Source of the DNA: Apostichopus japonicus
Lineage: Eukaryota > Echinodermata > Holothuroidea > Aspidochirotida > Stichopodidae
NCBI RefSeq assembly: GCF_037975245.1
Contig: NC_092567.1
Coordinates: forward strand, 18,092,376-18,156,375
Reading direction: 5' to 3'
Length of the DNA: 64,000 nucleotides
In this document: piece by piece, positions 12,301-37,000 of the stretch
Position numbering within the stretch: position 1 is the first letter of the stretch
Layout of the letters: each line of letters begins with the position of its first letter
The notes under the pieces: generated by a model
The model's database searches: none
Told to the model about the DNA's origin: nothing
The model's input: the letters and a program-made list of their open reading frames with translations, nothing else
Made by a program: the position numbers and the translations under genes

Positions 12301-12656
12301 TATACATACATACATACGTCCATACACACACATACACACATACGTACATACACACATACATACATATCTCAAATTATTTGCAGTTACGATGTACCCTATC
12401 TGTGATGCATGAAAATGTTCCAACTATATGGCAAGTAAGAAGCCAAGCATCTAGTGCCCCGGCGCTGTAACATATATAGTTTTGGGTAATGGTTTCAATG
12501 TTATATGAATTGGCACCGCAAAGCATGATTCCCATATTGTACACTAAATTATAGTAACAAAAAATTTACATTTTTGTTTTTCAAAATTCAGAGCTCAAAG
12601 ACCTGTCACCTGCCTTACTCGTTCATTGTGTTACGTCCTAAGGGCAGCAAATAGTA

Positions 12657-12812
12657 TAATGAATGGTTATGAGTGCATTATTGCAAATATTTCATGAGTT
12701 GAAAGATGGAATGTTCCATTCAACGAGGCGCAGCCGAGTTGAATGGAACAAATTACATCTTTCAACGAATGAAATATTTGCACTATTGCACGAATGGAAA
12801 CCATTCATTATT
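12657..12812. repeat. Long imperfect palindrome / foldback element
   Basis: Two arms of about 70 bp pair around the short loop 12725-12737 (GAGGCGCAGCCGA). Near the loop GTTCCATTCAAC pairs with GTTGAATGGAAC; further out GCAAATATTTCAT pairs with ATGAAATATTTGC, and AATGAATGGTT pairs with AACCATTCATT. It resembles a foldback MITE. Confidence 0.85.
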
Positions 12813-13164
12813 TGTTTAATACAAAATATTATATTAAGGTGGGTAAAATGCACTCATGCAACAGATTGTTTTGAACAGACAGGTTTCTATGCTCCCTTAC
12901 CATTGAAAAAAAAAAGTGCTACCAAAAAAGTATAACCCATGGTTCTATTTCATAGATTGGAATAGAGCGGATTTTGAATGCAATCAACTAGCAATTTACC
13001 AATCAAATGACCAGAATACAATTAGGTGTTGTATAAAAGCAAAATAAAACTGTGGTCTTTTGTACTGATGTGTCAATGATGCAAAAAAAAGATTTTAAAA
13101 AACCCCCCAAAAGGGGTTTGTTGTCTTCTATAATATTATTAGTTAAAAGAATTGACTATAACAC

Positions 13165-13610
13165 TCTGCCTATATATGTGATTGAGGCCTTGGTATAGCC
13201 AAGAACTCTGAGCTGGGTGGGAGGAGGGGAGGGATCAATTGTTTAAGGAGGTTTACTAACAATGTAAGGAGAGAACCAATAATACAAGTACAACCAAACT
13301 GGTTGCAAATGAATAGACTTTCAATTTGAATTTATTTTGTTTTCCAGCATTTTCTAATACTGCCTGCATTGTAGTGTTCCATACATTTTAAGAAACAAAT
13401 CAGTGGTGGTTTATGTGCTGCTGTAGCACCGGCCCGTACCTCTGTCACAATAATCAACGATGTAAGCACGTATCAAAATTAGCAATGAATAAAACCAGGA
13501 CTTTGGCACTGAAGGACTTCCGTCTAAAGTGTATTAGGGCCGGATCCAGCATTTTAACCAGGATGAAATATGCATTGAGGTTTCGATGACTTCATTGCAT
13601 TAGAATTCTG
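13165..13610 (+). repeat. Dispersed repeat, copy 2 (related to 5380-5770)
   Basis: It shares ordered anchors with 5380-5770 (see that entry), in the same orientation, with insertions and deletions between them. No coding content. Confidence 0.7.
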
Positions 13611-13846
13611 CTTGTAAGTAACCAGAACTAACTGTTAAAATAGAAATGGCTCGAACCACCATATTGATACAATTACATTACACAGGTTACGATTATCATC
13701 GAAACCAAAAAGTAAATCAATCAAGAAATTAATCAATCAATTAATCAATCAAACCATCAATGAAAACGTAGCAAATACACAAAATAAACACATAAATTAT
13801 AGCATATACTTTGGATACAAAATAGTGCTATGCAATATGTTATATG

Positions 13847-13849
<3 letters not shown>

Positions 13850-13913
<64 letters not shown>
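13850..13913. repeat. TA dinucleotide microsatellite
   Basis: Uninterrupted TA for about 64 bp. All long open frames across it (Tyr-Ile repeats) are artefacts. Confidence 0.97.
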
Positions 13914-13917
<4 letters not shown>

Positions 13918-14592
13918 AACTCACTATACATGTACCAGTGTTCAGATGTTGCAATTCTCATTGATGGAGAATTACTATCCTTACTCCCCCTCCTCCCAGT
14001 CCCTGCCGCCCCATCCTCCAACCTCTCACTCTGTACAACCATGTTTTCCAGTAGTACATTTGGCTTAACAAAACTTTATACATACAGTTTGAAATTTTCA
14101 ACTTCGTATGATTGATTGAACCAGATTTCCGTTTCAATGTGATCCACAAAACCTTATGCAAGAAATGACCATATGATATATTTGCCGTGAGGTTAGTATC
14201 GGAGGACCGGTACATGCAGAAATCCACTGGTGAATTAATTTCGGCTGAGGAGCACTTGGGCGGGCGAAGAGGGATGGAGTCACATGGGTGGATTCATGGA
14301 AGAGTTTTTTAACCGATATTTTCAGGTTATTCACCGCTGTTTCGGTAGTAACTTCGGCTGTATCCTACGGAAAATTGTCTCTCAGGTGGGCCTCTTCAGA
14401 GGAATCCTTGAGGAATCCGTCACTGAAAGTGGTTTGGAAATTCTAACCAGAAACACCACGGCCTTGACGTTGATAGAAGTTTACTACTACCCCCCCTCCC
14501 TGTACCATCTCCCTATACTATAGTCCTTCCTCTCACTACATGTAGCCCCTCCTTACTTATACTGTTAACTATAGGTCTGTCACGTGACGAGC

Positions 14593-26220
<11,628 letters not shown>

Positions 26221-26870
26221 AGTTCAAATATTCAAAGTCAAAGATTATTGACTATGCCAATTAAATAACTAGTTACTTCAAGTTCCAAACAGTTATTTGT
26301 TTTCGGGAAGTCTTCAAGACACGATGGAACCGGTTACAGCAGAGTTGCTGTATATAGTTGGTGAATCTGTTACGGTACTGATTTAAAACTTGTCTGAGCT
26401 AAGCATACACCCTTTCTTCTGATCTGATATTGGATGTTAAGTACACAATTGACTTATTTCTCGAGTGTATATTTCATTCAGTTAACTGAACTGTTGGAAT
26501 TAAACCAGCACTATGCATTTTTTTACACCACGTTTAAGTTTTCAATAACCTTAACGGAATATTCTTTCCTGAAATGTTTGGAATAAGTAAAGTATGAGAC
26601 TATGTTATGCATTTTCTGGTGTCCGCTTACCTCACTCATAATCTTGTCACCGCCCCCCCCCCCCTTTATTGTAATTTGTTGCCTAACATGAATCCCCCCT
26701 CCCTTTATTGTTATATTGAAAGCTAACTGCTGCTTTAAGATATGGAATGTGACCACAAATATACCAGCAGAACAAAATACTTCTGTAAGGTCTAATGTTG
26801 CACATTATATTTATTGTAAGAAGAGTATACTCCGAGTCGATGAGACTTAAGATGGGGAATCAAGTATACA

Positions 26871-26958
<88 letters not shown>

Positions 26959-27800
26959 TCCTATAGTCAGTCTCTTTAATCCGGTGTAAACATGCTGGTA
27001 TATACGCAGGTGCGTATCCAGGGGGGCGTTGGGGGCGCGCGCCCCCCGAGTAAGGAAAAGAGGAGAGAAAAAGAGAAGAAAAAAAGGAAAAAGAGGGGGG
27101 GAAAAGAAAAGGAGGAGAGGAAGGAAGGGAAAAGAAAAAGAAGAAAGAGAGAAAAAGAGGGAGTAAAAGATAAACGCCAAGACCTCGGGAAGAAAAAGAG
27201 GAACAGTTATAATAACAGCGCTGATCCCTATTATATACACAGGGTAGCCAGTGACGGATCGAGGACTTCGGAAGGGGCGTGCGCCTCACCCTACCACTTA
27301 CACCGACAACTCCATATTTGACGTTCCATTTTTCCTCTCTCACTAATGTATCTATATATGGTCTATCATAACGCGTGTGTGTATATGGACGCCTTAAACA
27401 ATTGTACAATTGTGCTATGGAACCAACTGTGGCTGGTCTTGAACTCAACCGAGTCGTCGGGGAACATGACGCATGACGCCCCCCGAGCAAATTTTCTTTA
27501 TGATATCGCTAGTAATTTCAAAGTAGACAATGATTAGATGCAACTTACAAGGCTTGGGAAGTGTCATTTCCACCGATCTGGGAGGCATTTTCGGCCAAAA
27601 TTTTCTTGTACGCTTCGCGCCAACTCATGGTGGCGCTACGCTTAGATAGTTTGCCTACAGGCTTCGCCCCTCCCTTGGCAAATTACTCGCTACACGCCTG
27701 TTCGAATTTGTAAAGCAAAGAGCAGATATCACATCATATCAGTGAGCATGAAAATGCATGTTGCAGGATGAACAGCCTCAAAACTGTCTATGTGTGAAGT
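26221..27800. other. Upstream region of the nAChR gene, repeat-rich
   Basis: It should contain the promoter of the minus-strand nAChR gene, but no convincing core promoter is seen. It holds a TA tract (26873-26955), a purine-rich run (about 27053-27210) and ends of hAT-like elements at about 27008 (CAGGTGCGTATCCAGG) and 27247 (CAGTGACGGATCGAGG). A shared block is inverted at 27580-27660 (AAATTTTCTTGTACGCTTCG-like). Confidence 0.5.
26873..26955. repeat. TA dinucleotide microsatellite
   Basis: Pure TA for about 83 bp, roughly 650 bp upstream of the nAChR start codon. Confidence 0.97.
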
Positions 27801-30800
27801 CAAAGGCGTAGGAGCCCAATTGGATTTGGGGGCTGTAACGACTTGCCCGAAAAATATAACCAAAATTTTTCCAACACGTTAATGTCAATATCATATAAGC
27901 AAGCATCGGTCATTACATCGCATGGCATCGTGTACCAGTGCTTCCACTTTCGAGGAAATTACCTGGAAAACGGTTAATTCCGGGAAAGTGGAACGATTAC
28001 GGGTAATGTTTCGGGAAATGAGAAGATTCCAGGTAATTTGAGGAAATTCAAGAAATGAGGATGCAAAAATCGATGGAAGGAAATTACTCGCGTGGGCCTA
28101 ATATCAGCTTATTCCCGCATATAGAAAGCAACTAGCCTATTACTAGTCTCAGTTTACCCACTTTGCTTACGTTCCACTTGTGAAACGAGTTCCCTATCTT
28201 TGCCTGAATAAAGTTTATGTGCCTCATCCGGCCCAGGTGTACGGAACCACGTGGCCTATTGTTATACATTCTCGCGCCGCGCGTAACATTTTTTCTCCAT
28301 TTCGTTGTGGCCAGCAACTAATCATAATTCTGGGAATTAGGCCACACCCCTCTTCCTCAAATAGAACTTCTGGTCATTTTGCCCTAAATATGAGGTTGGA
28401 ATATGAACAACCATGCTCCATTCACTATAGAAAGCTGACCATAACAGCTGCATGTCCCGGGCTGCGTGTTCAACCGTAACATTGATTTTGAAACGAATTT
28501 GCCTGAGAAAATGAAGAAAAAACACAACGGAGTGGGAACAAAAAATTCGCCGTCGCGCCGAGTGTGTGTATGAAAAGAGATCTGTTAGTAGGGCCTACTG
28601 TCTTTCGATTTTTTCAGTCTGTATCAACACACGGGCCGTGATACCAAAGCTAAAGTTATAGGCCGACCTAATTGTATAAATACATTTGTGGTACAAAATG
28701 AGCGAAGAAGTGGAGGAAGGAAAGAGGAAGCGTGTGAAGTATGGAGTCAAGTTTAGTGATGGATGGCTTTCAAACCCTTTGTTCAAGGATTTCTTGCAAA
28801 AGAAGAAAGACGGCGACAAATATGTGCCTCACTGTACTACGTGCAAGGTGAACATTTCTTTGGGGAAAAGTGCATGCCATAGTGAGACATATGGAATGTA
28901 AATCACACCAGGAAGCAAAGAAAAGGTTACAAGAAGTTGGCAAGTCCCAGTCCAGTATCCACACATTTTGTCGACCGACTACATCAACGGATTCAGTATC
29001 GAAAATGGAAATAAAACTGTGTAGTTTTTTGGCCGAAAACAACCTTCCACTTTCACTGTCGGATGATATGGTAGCCCTTCTCAAAAGTTCGTTCCCAACT
29101 GATGAAACACTCAAGGGAGTTACTTTGGGTAAACAAAAGGCAACAAACACTGTGAGGCAGACACTTGGATTTTATTACATGAAAGAAAACATCGACATAT
29201 TGAAAAGTAGAAAGTTTTCCATAATCATCGATGAAACAACGGACAATTCCACTCAAAGTCAAATGGCTGTACTCGCGACATATTTTGATGAACTCAATTT
29301 CAGGATAAGTTTGATTTTTGTGGACCTCATTAGAATGCCTGATGGAAAAGCTGATACCATCTACAACACTGTTCTCCAGTGTTTCAAAGACAAGAACATT
29401 CCTATGGGAAATATCATTGGCTTCTGTGCAGACACTTGTAATGTGATGTTTGGAGCTCATCACTCAGTGGCACAACTTCTTGTGAAAAACCACCCTTGGA
29501 TCATACCGATCAAATGCTCGTTTCATTTGATCCATCTTTGTGCCTCTCACGCCTGCAAAATTCTTCCAAAGTCCATTGAAGATTTGTGTAGGAATGTTTA
29601 TTCGCACTTCCGCTTGTCATCCCAAAGATGCGATGCATTCAAGGAGTTTCAGGACTCCTTCAATCTGGACCACCATCAGATGCTGAGAGCAGGGCAAACT
29701 AGATGGCTGTCAATGAAAATGTGTGTAGATAGATTGTTGGAGCAGTATGAAGCACTAAAGCTGTACTTTAGAGGTGTTGCATTTGGAGGATCCATCACAC
29801 ACCAACGATGCCATTGTGAAAAGTCTTAATAACGTGTTCACACAAGCGTATTTGGAATTCATGTCATACAATCTGAGCAGACTCACATCCTTCAACACCC
29901 TTTTCCAAAGTGAAATTCCTTTACTTCATGAGCTGAAAAGCGAAGTTACGAAACTGATATCGGGACTAACAGGAGATTTCATGAACCTATCATATGTGAG
30001 ACAAACGGATCCCCTGAAGATAGATGTCAGTCTGGAAGGCCATCATGTACCCCTCGATAAAGTCTACACAGGAATCAAAGCGACATGCACAATCCAAAGC
30101 GTAGTTGGTGAGTTGGGAAGTGATCACCGTGATGTGAAATTGTTCCGAATGCATTGCAAAGGATTTCTTGTGGAATGTGTCAAGCAGATTCAGAACAGAT
30201 TTGCAAATTTGAATCGACTGGACTTTCTGAAATGCTTGGAACCAAGAGTTGCCAATAATCTATCCATGGAAAATGCAAGCAGCACAGATGAACCCAAGCA
30301 AAACCATGCTACAACTCCACTCCAAAATGAAGTCAAATGCTGATGATGCAGAGGTAGCTGAATTACGAAAAGCTTTCCTGGCTCAGCAGGATAGCCAATA
30401 GGGACAAGACTATTAGTACGTTTATTTTCATTGACGACGGTGCCTCAATAGATAAGGTTGAAAAAGTAAGTCGAATTTACCTTTCCCTATTCAGTTCTCA
30501 TCGTAGGAACTCTTCTTTAGAGGTCTATAATTTCATTTTGTCATATTTATTTGTTTAATCAGCAAAAAAATACTCCTTCCTTGGGCTACAAGGGGTCGGA
30601 ACAATTCAAAGATGATTTCGTAAAAAAAAGATAAAAAATCCATGCACAACCTGTCAGGCAAAGTGGGCCAAATCTGGGCCTTTCGTCATGGGAGGGGGGT
30701 CCAGGACTTGCTTTGACACCAATTTCGGGAAGTGGCATTCAGATTCCGGGTAATTTGAGGGCGACATTCGGGAAATCGATTTTTGGAGTGTGGAAGCACT

Positions 30801-31128
30801 GTCGTGTACCGTACGGTCCGTCAAAGTTGCGCAGTATACCGCGGGATGCTAATGTAAACAACGCAATGTCTTATGTAGATGGAGAAAATGCATACAGGTC
30901 CAATTATGTCAAAACTCTCTTTCACAGTAGTAATGACGAATTAGTCGGCCAAGCTTTAATTACCAAGGAGATAATTTTTAAACTATTCATTTCCTTAAGT
31001 TACATCATTGCTATTTATTTTTCTTTCAGTAGGTGCCCGAAAAATTCTCAGCATATTGCCCGAATTTTCAGGGGGAAAATTTGGTTGGGGGGGGGGCTGC
31101 AGCCCCCGCCCCGCCTCCTACGCCTGTG
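27801..31128 (+). mobile_element. hAT-superfamily transposon with transposase remnant, 3.3 kb
   Basis: The left end is CAAAGGCGTAGGAG and the right end, in reverse complement, CACAGGCGTAGGAG (13 of 14 identical). Flanks tgtgaagt (27793-27800) and tgtgtagt (31129-31136) match at 7 of 8, the target-duplication length of hAT elements. Inside is a hAT-type transposase with frame breaks. The subterminal GCCCGAAAAAT block near the left end is echoed near the right end. This is the only element in the window with a transposase and could represent the source family of the CA..GGCGTA-ended MITEs. Confidence 0.9.
28698..30343 (+). pseudogene. hAT transposase pseudogene (BED-type zinc finger, RNase-H-like core)
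   Basis: Three overlapping frames, 28698-28901, 28870-29829 and 29774-30343, read as one protein broken twice. The N-terminus has a BED-like zinc finger (CTTCK, then RHMECKSH after the first break). The core has hAT motifs: IIIDETTD with a probable catalytic Asp, GFCADTCNVMFG with a second Asp, the C-x2-H pattern in KCSFHLIHLC, and TRWLSMKMCVDRLLEQ. The C-terminal dimerisation region of hAT proteins is not found; a short open stretch to about 30401 may be its start in a third frame. It cannot make a working enzyme as written. TATAAA occurs at 28675, 18 bp before the first ATG. Confidence 0.88.
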
Positions 31129-31619
31129 TGTGTAGTGTTCGGTTTCGAAATATCTGATATCGGAAATATCTGGTATTTTCATTTCCTTCAACCAAGTTTT
31201 ATAATAGCCGTTATAACAGGTTTTAATATTTCTACACCAATAAATTAACTGTGTCTTAATTTTCGAAAATTTCCTCACCAACATTCTTCATCATACTTCC
31301 TTCTATACTAGTGCAATTTTGACCTGTCTGTTAGGGGTTCAAGGAGGTTTTTCTATATTGGTTGTCCATAGATTGAATTTTGTGCAACATTATGGGTCTG
31401 TTTTGAAGTGATTTTATGCACGAGAAATGTGAATTTTCAAATTCTGAACAAATAATAGGCTTAAAACATTGAAAAGTGGGGCTTTCGGATATTGTGGGCC
31501 GTGACGTAGAATCACCTACAAAAGCAATGAATGATCCCCAGGACATGCAATGAGGTCGAACATGATGTGTGACTGGTGACAATCTTCCAAAAGGTTATGG
31601 ATGAAGAAAAAAAAACTAT

Positions 31620-31815
31620 TGGGAACTACTTGGTTCTCAAGCAAAAATGTACATCTGGTTGGTCATTTTCAAGCCCGAGAAGTGCCATTTCCGGTGATCT
31701 GGTGGGTATCAAAACCAGAAATGTTCTTGTACGCTCCGCGCCAACCGATGGTGGCGCTCCGCTTAGATAGTAATTCGCGCCCCCCGGGTTAGAAAATCCT
31801 GGATACGCGCCTGAT
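31620..31815 (-). mobile_element. hAT-like element remnant
   Basis: Reverse complement of the block found at 9820-9930 and 23880-23990: CTTGTACGCTCCGCGCCAAC, then GGTGGCGCTCCGCTTAGATA, ending in CCTGGATACGCGCCTG. Only one end is seen. Confidence 0.7.
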
Positions 31816-32573
31816 ACGATTGCCCTGTCAACTATATTGGTAATATGATAAAAGACAATGAGAAACGACTTCCATACTTGAGTTTTCAAGTTAACATGTA
31901 GGCCTATAACATCGTTTAAGCCCAAATGGGCGATTTAACTGAGTGAAGGTTCGAAGAGACACCCTTTTCCAACTTCTTGTTATTTGATCATCGAATGGCC
32001 TATTGTGTCGAATGTTGGTGGTTTAAAGTTGTTGAGTATAATTTCACAAATTCATGCTATATATTTACAACGGAAGACGTCCGTTGCGATGATATCAAAA
32101 TCAGAATAAAGTGGTTAAACCTCCCGCCCGAAAAGGTCTTAACAGAGGCCACTTTACTCGGATAACCCTGCGGTATAAAGAGAGAGAGAGAGAGAAATGA
32201 ATGATAACGAAACATTTACCACTATTCAAAACGATAAACATCGCGAACCTGCTCCCCCCCCCCCCCTCCCCTCGCCCAGGAACGAGACAGTCGGCCTTTC
32301 CCCAATCACAAATTTGAAATGAAATAACGAACATGCAAACATACATTCAGATCATGGAAACATATCACTAAATACAGCTTTGCCATTAGAATCATATATT
32401 TAGTGACAGTGATCGTCCTATCCATATACGTATAACATCCAATAACACTTTTACCCATAGTTTAACCTTATTCAACATGATGAAATATAAATAACGCATC
32501 ATATATAGCAACAAACTATATTATAAATATCTTTCGACGGTAAACCTGTAACATATCAAGATGACAGCCGTAC

Positions 32574-32722
<149 letters not shown>

Positions 32723-33358
32723 GAATTTGACAAATCCTTTCAAGATGATGCATAAAGTTGTATGGTTTAACTTAGATACTTTCGTTTCCTGCAAAGTTAA
32801 TGGAACTTTGTTTTTATTCATTTGCCAACCATTGTGCCTAATTTCAGTCATTGTGTGAGCGTGCGTACTCACTCAGGGGCCTTATCACACCCCTGCCTCC
32901 TGTTAATATCGTTAAAAAAAGGTATCTTTTTCCTACGGAGAACCCCTAGACCTCTATAATCGGAGTCTGCTTCAACGACACCTGGACCACACCTACAATC
33001 CTGGATCTGTCCCTGGTATTATCTAATATCGTCACATGGGTGAAGGTCCTTTTCTTTGAATAACCCGTTTACCCCACCCCTCCCACTTGTGAATTATTAA
33101 ACTATGCCCTTGACTAAGGTGCAGTTTTCTCACTTACTTTGATAGGTGTACTACACCATGGTCAATGGAACAAAACACTGTAAAAGGGGACGGAAGGGTG
33201 GGTGATGCAGATAACAAATGGGGTTTGGGGGTCGCCCTCCGAAGAATTTTAGTCTTGTAGATGCTACGGTAGCGTAGATGAGACAATAGATTTTCAACTT
33301 TATTTCGAATGATATATGTTATATATACAGCCTGTAGAGCCTTGTTATAATCTTTCAG

Positions 33359-33668
33359 TCAGGGGCGTAGCGAGCGGGGGGTGTGGGGGGTGTCACACCC
33401 AAGGGTGGCGGAACCGGGAGGCACAGGGGGCACGTGCCCCCCACTTTTCCTCAGGTTAAAAATGGGCCTTTTTCTACATAAAAATTGAGGTGTCTCAAGT
33501 TAGCAAGAGGCCAGGGAACCAGAATGAACACTCGAGAAGGGCCGTTTCCGGCCATCTGAGGGGTTTGTCAAACCAAAAATTTTCTTGTACGCTCCGCGCC
33601 AACCGATCGTGGCGCTCCGCTCAGATAGTCGTGCATATAACTTTGCAAATCCTGGCTACGCCTGTGGG
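33359..33668 (-). mobile_element. hAT-like element remnant, related to 1584-1810
   Basis: It starts with CAGGGGCGTAGCGAGC and ends with GGCTACGCCTG. The interior is the reverse complement of 1590-1810, including GGTGTCTCAAGTTAGCAAGA, and of 2700-2785. No matching target duplication is seen. Confidence 0.7.
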
Positions 33669-33838
33669 TCAAACTCAAAGCTATTTCGAATGGAAAAAAA
33701 TTGTTAAGATATTAACAAGAAACAAACTCTAATTCAGAAGATTCCTACATTAGCAACTAGCATGATGTCACCTCATTTTGTCTCAAAAGAAAACTTGTTC
33801 CTTGTTTCCCAATTTGCACATTGGATATTGCAGTGCTA

Positions 33839-34021
33839 GTATGCATTTTTCCTTGGGGGGGGGGGGGGGCGTTGATGGAGTGATGTGTATACGCAAATAA
33901 GATAATACAATAAGAGTTATAAAGGGTACTAAATATAAAGCTGCATCAGTCCAATCGAATTTCTGCAAAGTGCCCTTTGATGTCGGTGCCCCCCCCCCAG
34001 ATTAAAAGTGCTTCCGCCGCC
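33839..34021 (-). mobile_element. Repeat copy related to 1895-2066
   Basis: Reverse complement of 1895-2066 at high identity, including ATGGAGTGATGTGTATACGC and AATTTCTGCAAAGTGCCCTT, bounded by poly-G and poly-C runs. Confidence 0.85.
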
Positions 34022-37000
34022 CTTGGTAGAGGGGTTGCAATCCCACAACTTACAAGCAATTTTACCGTGCATGATAGAAATCCTGACGTTTGATAGTTTA
34101 AAATGAAAATTGGAGATATCATGATGTAAAATTTATGAAAGGTTGGTGCCCATTTACCATAATGTGTTTTGTCATTTGCTTGAAGGTAAAACGTTTACTT
34201 ATTTAATGTCCCGATGATTTTTCTCATTTCTTCATATTATCATGGTTAATTAGTACTGATATTAGGGCATTCCGTAAATTTTGCATCAACGCATTCAACT
34301 TATTCTCAACCTATTCGAATGTGGGGCAGTGAACAAATTGCAGTAATTAACACATTTAGAAACATTCAAGCTCAATTGATGATAACTATAGTGGAATAAT
34401 TAGTATGTTTAAGTGAGTTGTGCAGGATAAAAACTGTATATCATATGTGGAACATGTGATGTCGTTGGGTTTACCTTAATTGTCATCTTCTTTAACTCTC
34501 GACAGCTATTCAGACAGCTGGATATGGGATTATAATTATAAAATGTCTTTTGCTGAATTAATAAATACATATGACCACTGCAATTTGTGGCCACAGTTCC
34601 CCCCCCCCCCCCCCTCTTCAAAGTCTCATGCCCGATATGGTTTATAAAGTCCATCCACTTAAGAGGATGGGTGTGATATGACTATTCACGTCTAATCAAG
34701 ACTAGCAGTTGGGTTAAGAGCCCCATTGACTTCTACACTAAATAACAAAAGTAATATGGTCTTTAAGTCTAGATAGACGTTCTCACCAGCTAAACGCTAC
34801 CCATCACCAGATAGCTGACAGGTTGGCCTTTCATGGCACCATCAATTTTCCGTACCATGACCGCGCAGATTTTAAGCTATCAGAGCCTGAAATTTTCGCC
34901 ACTTGTAAACAAACCTCTTCACTCAGTAGTAAACAATTTTCATATGCTGCTCCTGGGAGGCCTAAAGGAGTCTAAATTTGCCACAATTGACCCAATTTTT
35001 GTACCACATGTATTTCCATTCATGCTCTTCAACATGCAAACCACAAGAAACTAGATCATGATTGATAACAGGTCACAAAGGATGTTCTCCTGCTGCTTTT
35101 TGGCACTTTTCCTGAAGGAGAACAATAAGCGGGAGGCATACTCTAATAGCATGTATGCCACTTAAGTGTCGACTACCTTAATAGCATGTGTGAGGCAAGC
35201 TTCATGCCCCTTCTAATATTCTGTATCTTTATTGCGCAGAGCTACCCCCCCCTCCCCCCTGCTGTTTATCTTGCTGGAGCAAAATTGTGTTTTAGCCCCA
35301 AAAGGATTTTGGTCTGGGCCCCTCCCCTGCTCATGTTTGCCCTGATTTAGGTTTGAACAGCAAGGGAACCCTTTTTTGTTTGATTGAACGTTCACCGTGC
35401 AAAAAAACAGGGGGAGCCGACCTTGCCTAATCATGAACTTGATAAGCAGAAGACAAAAATGACAGAAAACAAACGAAGAAAATATCTTCCATTCACCATT
35501 CGTTTATTTTGCAAATGAATGTCATTAATGAATAACATTTAATGATCGAGAGATCATCGTATACACAGAATTTAAAAAAACTATCAACCTTAAGAAGCTT
35601 CATACACGTAAAAGGGCACGGGCGATCCCAAGAAAGGATCATAAAGTTTGTTCATCTTAATTCTCTCCTTAGAAGGCATGGGCGATTCTTACATTACACA
35701 ATAAAAGTGGATCCCTTTCATGTGATTAAAGGGCATGGGTGGTCCTCTCAACAGTTTATATAGGAGGCTCTGTTTAACACTGTTTAGACCATTTGTCTGT
35801 GTGAGCCTGAAGGCCACTTTACCTCTACTTTAACTTAAAGCAACAGTATGAGCTTAGTTATAAACTTTGTAGTATTTTCCAATGGAAACAAAACTCTTGG
35901 ATGTTTTTGTGCCTTCTTGTTTTTTTGCCACACAAACTTTTATCTGGTGAATAAGTACTGATGCCAACTTTGCATCTAACAAAGTTTATACTTCTTCCCT
36001 CTCTCATTTTAGCATTTGATTTACATACAAGGAGCAAAACAGACAATTAAAAAAACAAAAAATCGTTTTGTGCCAAAACCTTCACAAAGTTACCGTAGTA
36101 TGTTTTCTAGTAAAGGGTTTAGGTAAACCACCAACACCAATTGGAATTCAATGTTACACCTCTAGTCATCTAAAAAATTACTCAGAATCATAAAACTTTG
36201 ACAGTTAGAACTGTAGTAACAGATCACATACTATATCTTCATGTGTTCATGTATGGCGCCCCCATGTAAAGGCCATATATGCAATGTACAACACATAGGG
36301 ATATGCAAAACACTATCATGACTTTTACAAAATGAAAATCATTACAAATGGTTGAGGTCGGATGGGGTACGGAAGGGGATAGGGAAGGGGGGTAGTTTAA
36401 ATTATGATCTCACCCTCTCATGATGCAAGAACCATGAAACCACCACCACCATTAAAATCAGAGAAAAGGGGTTCAATTATCTCCATAATGACCCCCTGAC
36501 ATTCATCACCATCATTGATTTAATATATATAGATTGTATCATAAAAGAACCCTCAATATTAATTACAATAAGAATTAAATATGCAAACTACCATGCACCA
36601 AGAAAAAAAAGTTCACAATGACGTACATTAATAATGGCCGACAAGCTGAAAATTTCAAGCGCATCACAAAATGCTTAAAAACAAGCACTTAGGTTATAAG
36701 AATCAAAAATGGGATTTCAGTCTGTTGAGAAAAAATCTTCAAACAAACAGCTTACACCTCAATCTGCCAAGAAAATACATTTTTAAAAGAAAGAGCTCCA
36801 TGACTATGTCTACATTGGTCAGACTAATCAAACACTTGAAAAACACAAAGCTAATTTACTTGAAACACTTGAATGGTCACTTTGACTTGGCTTACTCTCA
36901 ACTTCTTACTTCAAATACAATATAACTTCTCCTTTTTTTGTCCTGTAAACATTTTTGAAATGAGTATTTTCCCTTTGGGCTTAAATTGACACAAAACATA

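Larger units (their letters stand above)
11464..14592. other. Spacer between the nAChR and kinase genes
   Basis: No confident exon. It holds a partial SINE (12214-12300), a long palindrome (12657-12812), a dispersed repeat (13165-13610) and a TA tract (13850-13913). Undetected 5' exons of the kinase gene may lie here; an open stretch at 12034-11960 after a pyrimidine-rich acceptor is too weak to call. Confidence 0.5.

Noticed and set aside
13757-14115. Tyr-Ile repeat open frames (also at 26.8-27.0 and 32.5-32.9 kb)
   Set aside because: They are produced by TA dinucleotide tracts.
27008-27700. Complete hAT-like element
   Set aside because: End-like sequences are present, but I could not pair them with a matching end and target duplication.
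28770-29463. Minus-strand frames of 126 and 136 codons
   Set aside because: They are shadows of the hAT transposase frames on the plus strand.
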